Shown here piece after piece: positions 44,449 to 53,359 of a stretch of DNA of 64,000 nt. Position 1 is the first letter of the stretch; each line of letters starts with the position of its first letter. A program made the translations under genes and the position numbers. Source of the DNA: Lelliottia nimipressuralis (GTDB taxonomy: Bacteria; Pseudomonadota; Gammaproteobacteria; Enterobacterales; Enterobacteriaceae); contig NZ_SDDX01000026.1 of assembly GCF_004115925.1 (NCBI RefSeq), positions 37,179 through 101,178 of the forward strand, in the 5' to 3' direction. Below the pieces are notes generated by a model. It was not told where the DNA came from and made no database searches. It worked only from the letters and a program-made list of their open reading frames with translations.

Positions 44449-45540
44449 ATGCGTAAAGCGATGCTATTTCTGATGCTGCTGTGGACGACGGCGGCAACCG
44501 CAGAACGACTGGGAAATGTGGTCGATATTCAGGGCGTGCGCGGTAACCAGCTGGTGGGGTACAGCCTGGTGGTCGGCCTCGACGGCACGGGCGATAAAAA
44601 TCAGGTGAAGTTCACCAGCCAGTCGGTGACCAACATGCTGCGCCAGTTTGGCGTCCAACTGCCGACCAAAATCGATCCAAAAGTGAAAAACGTTGCTGCC
44701 GTGGCGATCAGCGCTACGCTGCCGCCGGGCTACGCGCGCGGGCAGAGTATCGACATTACCGTCTCGTCCATCGGTGACGCCAAAAGCCTGCGCGGCGGCA
44801 CCTTGCTGCTGACGCAGCTGCGCGGAGCCGACGGTGAAGTCTACGCCCTGGCGCAGGGGAACGTGGTGGTCGGCGGTGTGAAAGCCGAAGGCAACAGCGG
44901 GTCGAGCGTCACCATCAACACCCCGACCGTGGGCCGCGTGCCGAACGGAGGGTCCGTCGAGCGCGAAGTGCCGTCCGATTTTCAGCAGAACAACCAGGTG
45001 ATTCTCAACCTTAAGCGCCCAAGTTTTAAAACTGCCAACAGCGTGGCGGTGGCGCTGAACAGCGCCTTTGGCTCCGGCACGGCGACGGCGCAGAGCGCCA
45101 CTAACGTGGTGGTCAACGCTCCGCTGCCGGCGGGCGAGCGCGTGGCGTTTATGTCGATGCTGGAAGATGTGCAGATCAATGCCGGTAAACAGCCGCCGCG
45201 CGTGGTGTTTAACGCCCGCACCGGCACCGTGGTGATTGGCGATGGCGTGGTGGTTCGCGCGGCGGCGGTGTCGCACGGCAACCTGACCGTCACCATTCGT
45301 GAATCGTCGAACGTTAGCCAGCCGGGCGCATTCAGCCAGGGTCAGACGGTGGTCACACCGCAAAGCGACGTCGATGTGAATCGCGGCAGCGGCCAGATGG
45401 TGACCATTGCATCAGGCACCAGCCTGCGCAGCATCGTGAATACCATTAACAGCCTCGGCGCGTCGCCGGACGACACCATGGCGATCCTGCAGGCCCTGCA
45501 TGAAGCAGGCGCGCTGGATGCCGAACTGGTTGTGATTTAA
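44449..45540 (+). CDS. lfgI: Lateral flagellar P-ring protein LfgI (FlgI family)
   Basis: A 363-residue periplasmic protein with signal peptide [18 protein letters not shown]. The mature start [32 protein letters not shown] is diagnostic of FlgI. The ATG at 44449 is preferred: GGAG at 44439-44442 is well spaced from it, while the upstream ATG at 44437 overlaps the lfgH stop and would place four extra residues before the signal peptide. Confidence 0.94.
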   Translation: MRKAMLFLMLLWTTAATAERLGNVVDIQGVRGNQLVGYSLVVGLDGTGDKNQVKFTSQSVTNMLRQFGVQLPTKIDPKVKNVAAVAISATLPPGYARGQSIDITVSSIGDAKSLRGGTLLLTQLRGADGEVYALAQGNVVVGGVKAEGNSGSSVTINTPTVGRVPNGGSVEREVPSDFQQNNQVILNLKRPSFKTANSVAVALNSAFGSGTATAQSATNVVVNAPLPAGERVAFMSMLEDVQINAGKQPPRVVFNARTGTVVIGDGVVVRAAAVSHGNLTVTIRESSNVSQPGAFSQGQTVVTPQSDVDVNRGSGQMVTIASGTSLRSIVNTINSLGASPDDTMAILQALHEAGALDAELVVI

Positions 45541-45549
45541 GGAGAGACA

Positions 45550-45942
45550 ATGCTACAGGCGATCAAACCCCAGACCAGCGTGCTGCCCGGCGATTTTACC
45601 GGCCAGGTAAAACCGCAGAATCTGGAACAGGCAGCGGAGCAGTTCGAAGGTATTTTCCTGCGTTCGATGCTCCAGCAAATGCGAAAAGCCTCCGAAGCGC
45701 TGGTGGACAACAATCCGTTCGACAGCAAGCAGCAGCGCATGATGCGCGATTTTTACGATGACAAGCTGGCGTCACAGCTGGCTTCCCAGCGCAGCACGGG
45801 CATCGCCCAGATGATCATCACCCAGCTCGGCCCGCAGGAGAGCGCGCCGCTTAAGAATTCGCAGGGAATGGTCGCTTTACAGGAACATCCGAAGACATTA
45901 ACGCCCCCCGTCGTCCCGGTAATACGTCGCGGGCAGGAGTAA
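45550..45942 (+). CDS. lfgJ: Lateral flagellar rod-cap protein LfgJ, lacking a muramidase domain
   Basis: A 130-residue protein with the FlgJ N-terminal rod-scaffold domain only (LEQAAEQFEGIFLRSMLQQMRKASEAL, then the MMRDFYDDKLASQLASQRSTGIAQMI end). FlgJ of the primary enterobacterial flagellum is about 310-316 residues, its second half being a peptidoglycan-cutting glucosaminidase. That half is absent; the frame is not broken, so this is a natural short form. Wall penetration must use another enzyme, perhaps the NlpC/P60 protein at 62049. Confidence 0.93.
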   Translation: MLQAIKPQTSVLPGDFTGQVKPQNLEQAAEQFEGIFLRSMLQQMRKASEALVDNNPFDSKQQRMMRDFYDDKLASQLASQRSTGIAQMIITQLGPQESAPLKNSQGMVALQEHPKTLTPPVVPVIRRGQE

Positions 45943-45945
45943 TCC

Positions 45946-47316
45946 ATGAACATGATTAATATTGCCTTTAGCGGCTTGCAGGCAGCACAGTTTGGGATGA
46001 GCGTGACCTCGATGAACATCTCCAACGTGCTGACGCCGGGCTACAGCCGTCAGGGCATTATCCAAAGCTCCGTGACGACGATGGGGCCGGGCGGTATGTC
46101 CGCCGGGGCGGGTGTGCAGGTAGACAGCATCCGCCGGATTTCCGATCAATACCTGACGGGCCAGGTGTGGCAGAGCAACAGCAAAGCTAACTACTACGGC
46201 ATTAACAACCAGTATCTCAGCTCGCTGGAGAAGGTGATTGGCACCGATTCCACCAGTCTCGGCACCGGGCTGGACGATTTCTTCTCGGCCCTCGGCGCCT
46301 TAACTGCCGGGCCAGAAAGTGAAGCCAACCGCCAGCAGTTGCTGAACCAGGCGCAGTCCCTGGCGACCCGTTTCAACAACATGAACGACTTCATCAACAG
46401 CCAGAAAACCTCGGTCGGTAATCAGCGCAACACCATTGTCGAGCAGATGAACACCCTGACCACCGGGATCGCTGACTACAACAAAAAAATCATGGAGATG
46501 GACTCGACGGGCGGCAATAGCAACGTGCTGCGCGATCAGCGTGACGAGCTGGTGAAACAGCTCAGCACCTACAGCGACGTGAAAGTGGTGGAAGACAGCA
46601 ACGGCAGCTACTCCGTATCGATGAAAAACGGCCAGCCGCTGGTGAGCGGCAAAGTGGCCGGACAGCTCAGCGCCAGCACCGATGCCAACGGTAACTCTGT
46701 CTTAACGCTGAAGTTTTCCGGCAGCGATTTCTCGTTAAACCCGTCGACGGGCGGCCAGCTTGGCGCGCTGTATGACTACGAAACAGGCGAACTGGCGAAC
46801 ATGCAGGCCTCGGTCCAGGGGATGGCCGAAACCGTCGCCACGCTGTTTAACGATCAGCTGGCGCAGGGTTTTGACAAAAACGGTAATCCGGGCAAACCGC
46901 TGTTCAGTTTCGATCTCACCAATCCGGCGGGTATTTTGCAGGTCAACGATTTGAAACCCGACGAACTGGCGCTCTCCGGCAAGCCTGACGAGCAGGGGAA
47001 TGGCGACAACCTTGAAGCACTGATCGATCTGAAAAATAAAAAGGTCGATATCGGCGGGATGGGCAACATGAGCCTGAACGAAGGGGCGGCGGCGATCATC
47101 TCCAACATCGGTATTGCCAGTAAACAGTCGCAAAGCGAGCTGGAAGCGGCGCAGGCGGTGTTTGACCAGGCACAGCTGCAGCGCAACAACCTCAGCGCCG
47201 TCAACCAGGACGAAGAGGCGATAAACCTGCAGGTTTACATGCAGGCGTATCAGTCCAACGTCAAAGTGATCGCCACCGGCAACCAGATTTTTACTGACCT
47301 GTTAGGCATGTTTTAA
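45946..47316 (+). CDS. lfgK: Lateral hook-filament junction protein LfgK (FlgK family)
   Basis: A 456-residue HAP1 homologue. The N-terminus INIAFSGLQAAQFGMSVTSMNISNVLTPGYSRQ and the C-terminal helix AINLQVYMQAYQSNVKVIATGNQIFTDLLGMF are typical. It is shorter than FlgK of Salmonella (about 550), as lateral-type FlgK often is. It connects hook and filament together with LfgL. It starts 3 bases after lfgJ. Confidence 0.93.
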   Translation: MNMINIAFSGLQAAQFGMSVTSMNISNVLTPGYSRQGIIQSSVTTMGPGGMSAGAGVQVDSIRRISDQYLTGQVWQSNSKANYYGINNQYLSSLEKVIGTDSTSLGTGLDDFFSALGALTAGPESEANRQQLLNQAQSLATRFNNMNDFINSQKTSVGNQRNTIVEQMNTLTTGIADYNKKIMEMDSTGGNSNVLRDQRDELVKQLSTYSDVKVVEDSNGSYSVSMKNGQPLVSGKVAGQLSASTDANGNSVLTLKFSGSDFSLNPSTGGQLGALYDYETGELANMQASVQGMAETVATLFNDQLAQGFDKNGNPGKPLFSFDLTNPAGILQVNDLKPDELALSGKPDEQGNGDNLEALIDLKNKKVDIGGMGNMSLNEGAAAIISNIGIASKQSQSELEAAQAVFDQAQLQRNNLSAVNQDEEAINLQVYMQAYQSNVKVIATGNQIFTDLLGMF

Positions 47317-47337
47317 CCGGCGTTAAGGAACGAATTT

Positions 47338-48252
47338 ATGCGAATCAGTAGTCTTTATAATTCCGACGCCATGCTGGCGCAGCTTGGCGTTAACGGCACG
47401 CGCATGAGCAAGCTGATGGAACAGATGGCGACCCAGAAACGAATCAACGTCCCGTCGGACGATCCGGTTGCCGCCACGCGTCTGGTGCAGCTGAACCGCG
47501 AGCAGTCGGCCATTAAGCAGTATCAGAGCAACATCTCGCGCCTCAGCGGATCGCTTGCGAGCCAGGAAGCGCACGTCAGCGCGATGAGCAATCAGCTGTT
47601 GTCCCTCAACGATAAACTGCTGGCGGCGGCCAACGGCACCCACAGCAGCGAAGATATGAACGGTTTCGGCACCGAACTGTCGTCGATGCTGGACTCGCTG
47701 GTGGCGTCGATTAACGCCCAGAATGAGAGCGGCAGCTATCTCTTCTCAGGCACCAAAACCGACGCCAAACCGGTGGTCTGGGACGAGGCGCAGGGGAAAT
47801 ACGTTTATCAGGGCAACGACGGCTCGCGAGAAACCACGGTGGCAAACGGGGTGAGCGTGACGGAAAACACCAACGTCGTGCAGGCGTTTGGTAACGGCAG
47901 CGATCTGGAGATGCTGAACAAGCTGAAAGCCCTGAGCGAGAAGATGCAGGACCCAGACATTCCGGTCAGCGATTATCAGGATGAGATGCAGGAGATGCTG
48001 ACGCTCTCCTCCGACACGCGCGACAAAGTGGCGGCGATGTTTACCGATCTGGGTGGGCGTCAGAATCGCCTGACGATGCTTGGCGATGCCCACACGGACG
48101 TCAGCACCGCCAACGATCAGGTGGTGCGCGACCTGTCGGACACCGACTGGGCGACCACCAGTATCAACCTTCAGCTGTACACCAACTCCGTGCAGGTCAC
48201 TAACAAAGCGTACAGCATGATCAGTCAGCTTTCGCTCTTCAGCATGTTGTAA
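47338..48252 (+). CDS. lfgL: Lateral hook-filament junction protein LfgL (FlgL family)
   Basis: A 304-residue HAP3 homologue with flagellin-like termini (MRISSLYNSDAMLAQLG..., KRINVPSDDPVAATRLVQLNRE; end AYSMISQLSLFSML). Its stop codon overlaps the lafW start by one base (TAATGG). Confidence 0.93.
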   Translation: MRISSLYNSDAMLAQLGVNGTRMSKLMEQMATQKRINVPSDDPVAATRLVQLNREQSAIKQYQSNISRLSGSLASQEAHVSAMSNQLLSLNDKLLAAANGTHSSEDMNGFGTELSSMLDSLVASINAQNESGSYLFSGTKTDAKPVVWDEAQGKYVYQGNDGSRETTVANGVSVTENTNVVQAFGNGSDLEMLNKLKALSEKMQDPDIPVSDYQDEMQEMLTLSSDTRDKVAAMFTDLGGRQNRLTMLGDAHTDVSTANDQVVRDLSDTDWATTSINLQLYTNSVQVTNKAYSMISQLSLFSML

Positions 48253-49247
48253 TGGTTATGCAGGTAGGATTAAAAACCACCACCGCCTCCAGTACCGCGT
48301 CCGCCGTCCGGACGCTGCCGGGGGCACCGGCCCAGATTGCCCGAACAGAACGCGTCGCCACCCCGAATCGTGTGACGCCGCCCTTTCCTGAAGCGGCGCT
48401 GCTGTCGCGCCGTCCGCTGCGCTATAACGTACAGCTTAATCAGCAGCTGACGGCGGTTCAGCAGGCGGATAATTATCTGTCCGAAACCGAAACCCAGCTG
48501 CTGGTGCTGCGCCATCAGAACGGCTCTGCGCCGTCGGGGCTGAACACGCTGCTGAATCAGCGCGGAAAGCTGTCGGGCGGTACGATCGATCGGAACTTCA
48601 ACATCACGCTCCAGCAAAAAAGCCAGGTCACGTTCACCCTGCCGGGTGTGGAAAAACTGCTGGAGCAGCCGCAGGGTGAGACGCTGGTATTTCAGCTCGG
48701 CGGCGGCCAGCGTGAACTCACCGCCGTGGCGCTGCCCGAGCAGGCGTCTCCGCGTCAGATCCTGGCCCATCTCAATGTGGGACTGGGTCGCCTGGGAATC
48801 AACGCGACGCTCGCCCCTGAAGGGAAAGTCGCTTTCCAGGTCGATGAAGCGCGCTGGTCGCGCGTCAGCCAGCATCTCAGTGTGCGCGGCGAAGGGCAAC
48901 ACTTCCCGGCGGATGCTTTTACCCTGCTGGCTCCGCAGGCAGAAACCAGCCGCGAAGACGAAATCAGCCAGCTGGCCCTCCGCTGGGAGCGCGGCGACAG
49001 TAAAAAGCTGCAGCAGACGCTGGACCAAATCACCCGCGAGCGCAGTAAATTGCATTTTCACCAGGATCGCGTTTCGACGCGGATTCAGGATATGTCGACG
49101 GTTTACACCCCAGGCGAGGCGCTCGAAACGGCGCGCGCGCTTGGAGATGCCCTGGCGGGGAGCGGTAAGCAGTTTGGCCTGCTAACGCAAGCGCTGGCGG
49201 CGCAAGGGAACGTTCATCAGGTGACGGTGAAGAATTTGTTAGGCTAG
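48252..49247 (+). CDS. lafW: Lateral hook-associated protein LafW
   Basis: A 331-residue protein that I identify as LafW mainly by its place after lfgL in Flag-2 clusters. It has no signal peptide and no membrane segment. The N-terminal 60 residues are Ala/Thr/Pro-rich, the rest is mixed with a helical C-terminal end. Its exact job in the junction is not established. Last gene of the lfgB operon; a long hairpin follows. Confidence 0.7.
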   Translation: MVMQVGLKTTTASSTASAVRTLPGAPAQIARTERVATPNRVTPPFPEAALLSRRPLRYNVQLNQQLTAVQQADNYLSETETQLLVLRHQNGSAPSGLNTLLNQRGKLSGGTIDRNFNITLQQKSQVTFTLPGVEKLLEQPQGETLVFQLGGGQRELTAVALPEQASPRQILAHLNVGLGRLGINATLAPEGKVAFQVDEARWSRVSQHLSVRGEGQHFPADAFTLLAPQAETSREDEISQLALRWERGDSKKLQQTLDQITRERSKLHFHQDRVSTRIQDMSTVYTPGEALETARALGDALAGSGKQFGLLTQALAAQGNVHQVTVKNLLG

Positions 49248-49255
49248 CCCTGCGC

Positions 49256-49289
49256 GGTCATCTCCTCTCCTTGCGGGGAGGAGATGACC
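49256..49289 (+). terminator. Long hairpin after lafW
   Basis: A 15-bp stem with one G-T pair (49256-49270 with 49275-49289) and a TTGC loop lies 8 bases after the lafW stop. There is no T-run at once behind it (CACGACTCAGGTTTTAT), so termination could be partial. The following 190 bases to the effector start are very AT-rich and contain no gene; they should hold the promoter of the effector operon. Confidence 0.65.
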
Positions 49290-49479
49290 CACGACTCAGG
49301 TTTTATACTCTCTCTTTATTTTATTTATTCCTGCCACATAGCATTCCTTCATTTTCGTTTTACCTTCCATTTTCATGATCTCAGCTGCGATATTGTAAAA
49401 ATAAAAAAGACTACACTGCTGTCCAGCATAATTAATGATTGCAATATATTTTTTTGGAAAATGATAAGGACATCATTGA

Positions 49480-51471
49480 GTGAGCAACGTTATCTATTTA
49501 ACGCTGACGGGTGAGCGCCAGGGGGAAATATCCGCAGGCTGTGGAACAGAAAAATCTATTGGTAATCGCTTTCAGTATCGCCATGAAAACGAAATTCTGG
49601 TTTATCAGCTCTCCTCCAGCAGCATCAGCACCGCGGGCGGCGTGCATCATCAGGGCCTGCGCTTCACCAAACCCACCGACAAAAGCTCGCCACTCCTGAC
49701 CACCGCCATTAATGAGAATGAAAAACTGCGGCTCAGTTTTGATTATTACCGTACTAACCGCTTCGGCCGTCAGGAAAAATATTATCATATCGAACTGCGC
49801 GGGGCGTCGATTCAGGGGATATCCAGCTCGCATAAGAAAGACAGTCTGGATACGGAAAGTATCACTGTCAGTTATGAATATATTCGCAGTAAACATCTTA
49901 TTGCGAATACAGAGTTCAGCAATCTGCTCCTGCCTGACGCCTATAACCAACTGTTTCCACCCGATGAAATAAAACAACCTGAAAAGCGCAATATTACCCT
50001 GACGCTCGGTGTGTTTTTTGATGGAACCGGTAATAACGCCGTGAACACGCAAAACATGCTCGCCGCCTGCACCGCCGCGCACTTTGACATTTCTGACCCG
50101 GATGCAGAAAGCATTCTTGCCCGCATGGCGCAGGAGCAGATGGGCGTCTCCGGAACAGGGGCCACCAGCTATACCGGCGGGTATACCAATATTCACTGGT
50201 TAAATACGTTGTACAAAACGGATCTCCCGATTGAATCAGGACAGGCGCAGGCGGCCATTTATGTAGAGGGGATTGGCACCGAAGCCGGCAGACCGGACAG
50301 CATGATTGGCCTGAGTTTAGGCGTGGCCGATACGGGGGTGATCGCGAAGACGGACCTTGCGGTGAAGCAGATTGCAGAGGCGATAAAGGATGCTCTGCGC
50401 AAGTTGCAGCAAAAAATGCATGGGTGTGTGATTAAGGTCACCTCCTTCCAGTTCGATATCTTCGGATTTAGTCGCGGCGCAGCGGCGGCACGCCACTTTG
50501 CCAATCGCATTCAGACGGAAGATCGGGACATTATCAATGCGATTCGCTACGGGATGAATGATGTCGAATACGCTGGCGCACCGGCCGGGAAAACGCGATT
50601 TATCGGTATTTTCGATACCGTCGCCGCTATTGGGACACCGCAAAATGGTCTCAATCCACACACAGCAAATACCGGTGACGTGAATATCGTGTTGCGCCCT
50701 GGCGTGGCGGAGAAAGTCTTCCATATCACGGCGCAGCACGAGTGCCGCTTTAACTTCGCCCTGAACAGCGTGCAACCCGCGTGGCCGGAGCTGGCTCTGC
50801 CCGGCGCGCACTCCGATATTGGCGGCGGCTACCTGCCTGCGACACGGGAAAACATCTACCTGACCCGACCGGAAGCAGTAACCGTGCCGCTGGATACCCC
50901 GCTGGCGGATACGCGAACTTACAGACATGCCATGGAACAGCTATCGATACTCGAATCCTCTGCGGTCGCGGCACCGCTCATTCGCACTAATGACATTACA
51001 GCTGACGCCTGGGAGGACACGAGAATGCCTTCCCATCCAAGAGACGGGATGCAGAAGCGCGCATTTGCTGCTCTGACAATGAAAAAACGGATCGTGAAAA
51101 ACGACTGGTCGAAGGTGGTGCTGCGGGTAATGATCGATGCCGCGCAGGATGCGGGTGTGGTGTTTAAGCCGATAAAAAAGGAAGACAAAGCGCTCACCAT
51201 CTCTGCCGATCTTACATCGCTCTGCTCAAAGGTGGTGGAATCGGCAGCTGCAATCCGTTCAGGTTTAACACCGACTCAACTTGCCCCTTCGGAAATTGAC
51301 CTTCTTGCTAAGGACTATATCCATTGCTCGGCAAACTGGAACAGCATTGTTTTTGATAGTACCAGAAAGCCCTACGGTGGCACCTCCGTTTCGGAGATCC
51401 TTAGTTTCGTAAACCGGCCAGATGAAAACTGGCAGAGGACAATTTACAACATGGACGGAAATAAAAAATGA
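49480..51471 (+). CDS. Hcp-DUF2235 fusion: orphan type VI secretion effector
   Basis: A 663-residue protein starting at GTG 49480 with AAGGA 9 bases before. Residues 1 to about 150 are a whole Hcp (TssD) tube domain: SNVIYLTLTGERQGEISAGC, KPTDKSSPLLTTAINENEKL, SFDYYRTNRFGRQEKYY. From about residue 170 follows a DUF2235 (Tle1-type) alpha/beta hydrolase: FFDGTGNN (179-186), nucleophile GFSRGAAAARHF (Ser331), FDTVAAIG (Asp379) and GAHSDIGGGY (His444). Such Hcp fusions are loaded as part of the T6SS tube and carry toxins into rivals; Tle1 relatives are phospholipases. No T6SS structural gene is in the window. Its stop overlaps the first DUF2931 gene (ATGA). Confidence 0.88.
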   Translation: MSNVIYLTLTGERQGEISAGCGTEKSIGNRFQYRHENEILVYQLSSSSISTAGGVHHQGLRFTKPTDKSSPLLTTAINENEKLRLSFDYYRTNRFGRQEKYYHIELRGASIQGISSSHKKDSLDTESITVSYEYIRSKHLIANTEFSNLLLPDAYNQLFPPDEIKQPEKRNITLTLGVFFDGTGNNAVNTQNMLAACTAAHFDISDPDAESILARMAQEQMGVSGTGATSYTGGYTNIHWLNTLYKTDLPIESGQAQAAIYVEGIGTEAGRPDSMIGLSLGVADTGVIAKTDLAVKQIAEAIKDALRKLQQKMHGCVIKVTSFQFDIFGFSRGAAAARHFANRIQTEDRDIINAIRYGMNDVEYAGAPAGKTRFIGIFDTVAAIGTPQNGLNPHTANTGDVNIVLRPGVAEKVFHITAQHECRFNFALNSVQPAWPELALPGAHSDIGGGYLPATRENIYLTRPEAVTVPLDTPLADTRTYRHAMEQLSILESSAVAAPLIRTNDITADAWEDTRMPSHPRDGMQKRAFAALTMKKRIVKNDWSKVVLRVMIDAAQDAGVVFKPIKKEDKALTISADLTSLCSKVVESAAAIRSGLTPTQLAPSEIDLLAKDYIHCSANWNSIVFDSTRKPYGGTSVSEILSFVNRPDENWQRTIYNMDGNKK

Positions 51472-52139
51472 GATATGGAAAAATATTCTTCTTCACAATG
51501 ATGCTTACGACAACAGGCTGCCATTCCAATATCCCTACTTCTCCCGAAGATACCGGGGAAATGCCGTATGGACTTTGGGAATTCGCCTTCTTTACGCCGA
51601 AAGATCTTCCGGCATTTGTAAACTACGTAGGTATTATTGATGACAAAAAGGTCGTCTACTCTTTCAGATCTCTCGACAGTGTAGATGATAGCTGGGCAAC
51701 CGTAGATACATGGAATAATAAAGTAAGACGGCATGCGCAGTTCAATAAAGCCCGCCATCCACCAGTCACTATGCTTTTCTGCTGGGACTCAATTATCGAT
51801 AAAAAAACGTATGAAACGCGGATAACCTTCCCAGAGTCCCTTGGAGACCAAATGAGTGTTTCAACCGGGTTAGATCATTATGGTGAAAAGGCGTGGAATA
51901 ACACTCTGCTCTTTGGGCTTGCTCCTGGAGGCAAGGTGAGGGTCTGGCTTCAAAATTCTTCAGGAGGTAATGGGAGCATACCTGTGGAGCCGAAAAGAAT
52001 AACCACTGTGTATGGGGATAAACTGGAGGGATGTAAGGGGATAAGCAACCTTGAAATGTCTTATGAAATTCCTGATGGATACGACCAGAGCACAAAAGAC
52101 TTCATCAAAGGCAAAACCTATCCGTACGGCGAATGGTGA
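51468..52139 (+). CDS. DUF2931-type lipoprotein, probable immunity protein 1
   Basis: A 223-residue lipoprotein with signal peptide and lipobox LTTTGC (Cys18). The mature part has EDTGEMPYGLWEFAFFTPKDLPAFVNYVGI and ARHPPVTMLFCWDSIIDKKTYET, found again in the next gene. Proteins of this type accompany DUF2235 effectors; placed in the periplasm they would neutralise a phospholipase that acts from there. ATG overlaps the effector stop (ATGA), so translation is coupled. The final 108 bases nearly match those of its neighbour. Confidence 0.8.
   Translation: MRYGKIFFFTMMLTTTGCHSNIPTSPEDTGEMPYGLWEFAFFTPKDLPAFVNYVGIIDDKKVVYSFRSLDSVDDSWATVDTWNNKVRRHAQFNKARHPPVTMLFCWDSIIDKKTYETRITFPESLGDQMSVSTGLDHYGEKAWNNTLLFGLAPGGKVRVWLQNSSGGNGSIPVEPKRITTVYGDKLEGCKGISNLEMSYEIPDGYDQSTKDFIKGKTYPYGEW
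52032..52139 (+). repeat. 108-bp near-identical repeat, copy 1 (3' end of immunity gene 1)
   Basis: Bases 52032-52139 equal 52742-52849 except for one silent change (TTC against TTT). Upstream of this the two genes differ at most codons, and just after both stop codons the sequence differs fully. This sharp border suggests recombination or gene conversion at the 3' end. Confidence 0.9.
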
Positions 52140-52180
52140 GATTCAGGCAAGTAACAGATTAAGCATGGAAGGAATTAGAA

Positions 52181-52849
52181 ATGAATTACGGAAAACGGTC
52201 TTTACTCATAATGCTTCTTATTTTATCAGGCTGTCATACTGGAGAACCCGCATTGCCAGAAGATACTGGTTCAATGCCATATGGGATGTGGGGGTTTGTT
52301 TTTTTCACGCCTAAGGAACTCCCCGCTTTCGTCAATTATGTTGGCATTATCGACGAAAAGAACATCCTCTATTCATTCAGGAATCTGGATAGTACAGATG
52401 AGGATGAGTCAAGCGTTTCTACGTGGGATAAGCAGTACATGCGTTTTGCAACGTTTAACAAAGCACGACATCCCCCTGTAAATATGCTGTTTTGCTGGGA
52501 TTCCATTATTGATAAACAAACCTACGAAACGAGAATCACTTTTCCGAGTTCTGTGCGGACGCGAATGAGTTTGTCGACAGGGGTAGATATGTTCGGAGAA
52601 AAGGCATGGTACAGCACGATGTTGTTTGGCCTGGCGCCTGGGGGAAAGGTCCGAGTCTGGCTTCAAAATAGTGGCGGTGGTGACAACCTCCCTGTAGAAC
52701 CTGTAAAAATATCCACGCTCTCAGGTGGAAAACTCGAAGGCTGTAAGGGGATAAGCAACCTTGAAATGTCTTATGAAATTCCTGATGGATACGACCAGAG
52801 CACAAAAGACTTTATCAAAGGCAAAACCTATCCGTACGGCGAATGGTGA
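52181..52849 (+). CDS. DUF2931-type lipoprotein, probable immunity protein 2
   Basis: A 222-residue paralogue of the preceding protein with its own signal peptide and lipobox LILSGC (Cys16). It shares the PYGMWGFVFFTPKELPAFVNYVGI and RHPPVNMLFCWDSIIDKQTYET regions and an identical last ~36 residues. The middle (residues 60-90 and 120-190) is more diverged, as expected when tandem immunity genes adapt to different effector variants. It ends next to the convergent gene for a lafZ partner with a small hairpin between. Confidence 0.8.
   Translation: MNYGKRSLLIMLLILSGCHTGEPALPEDTGSMPYGMWGFVFFTPKELPAFVNYVGIIDEKNILYSFRNLDSTDEDESSVSTWDKQYMRFATFNKARHPPVNMLFCWDSIIDKQTYETRITFPSSVRTRMSLSTGVDMFGEKAWYSTMLFGLAPGGKVRVWLQNSGGGDNLPVEPVKISTLSGGKLEGCKGISNLEMSYEIPDGYDQSTKDFIKGKTYPYGEW
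52742..52849 (+). repeat. 108-bp near-identical repeat, copy 2 (3' end of immunity gene 2)
   Basis: Second copy of the tract at 52032-52139, one mismatch, offset 710 bases. It covers the codons for the last 35 residues and the stop. Confidence 0.9.
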
Positions 52850-52852
52850 AGC

Positions 52853-52870
52853 GGGTGGCGGCGGCCACCC
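52853..52870. terminator. Hairpin between immunity gene 2 and the lafZ partner gene
   Basis: GGGTGGC (52853-52859) pairs with GCCACCC (52864-52870) around a GGCG loop in the 24 bases between convergent stop codons. There is no T-run, so it is a weak candidate terminator. Confidence 0.45.
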
Positions 52871-52873
52871 TGC

Positions 52874-53359
52874 TTACTTCTTCAACGGATACAAAAATAT
52901 TGCCCCACTTTGCCCCACCACCAGTTGCTGATTGCCGACAAACAGCGGCTGCATCCAGATATCAATGTGCAGCAGCATATCCACCAGACCATCAATCATC
53001 AGCCCTTTTTGCGCGGTGCTGTAGTAGATGGGGGTGTAGGCGAAAAACTGTCTGCCGTTCTGTTCGTTGATGCCGGTGAATTTTCCTTTCAGCACGAAGC
53101 GATTATCGTTCGGGCTGGTGATGGTCGTTAAAATCGAACCATTCACCGTCTGCATGTGCGAATCGTAAATCTCTTTTCGCATCGACATCAAATCGTAAAA
53201 CCCCAGCTGCAAAAACCCCTCGACGTTAGACTGCGGTACGTTTGCGGTTTGCATGACTCGCAGCCCCGCAAAAGCGAGCGCCACAAGCAGAAAGCAGGAC
53301 AGGGCCAGTTTCCAGTTAAGCGCAGGTTTCCATCTCACTGATTTTTCTCCTCGTCTCAC
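52874..53359 (-). CDS. Small membrane-anchored periplasmic protein, probable partner of LafZ
   Basis: Up to 161 residues: a short basic cytoplasmic end, one membrane helix (LALSCFLLVALAFAGLRVM) and a periplasmic part of about 120 residues without cysteines. It overlaps the end of lafZ (by 44 bases from ATG 53359, or 23 from an in-frame GTG at 53338). A ToxR-type regulator followed by a small single-helix periplasmic protein recalls the ToxR/ToxS pair, where the second protein stabilises the first; no sequence likeness to ToxS can be claimed. Confidence 0.65.
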   Translation of the reverse strand: MRRGEKSVRWKPALNWKLALSCFLLVALAFAGLRVMQTANVPQSNVEGFLQLGFYDLMSMRKEIYDSHMQTVNGSILTTITSPNDNRFVLKGKFTGINEQNGRQFFAYTPIYYSTAQKGLMIDGLVDMLLHIDIWMQPLFVGNQQLVVGQSGAIFLYPLKK

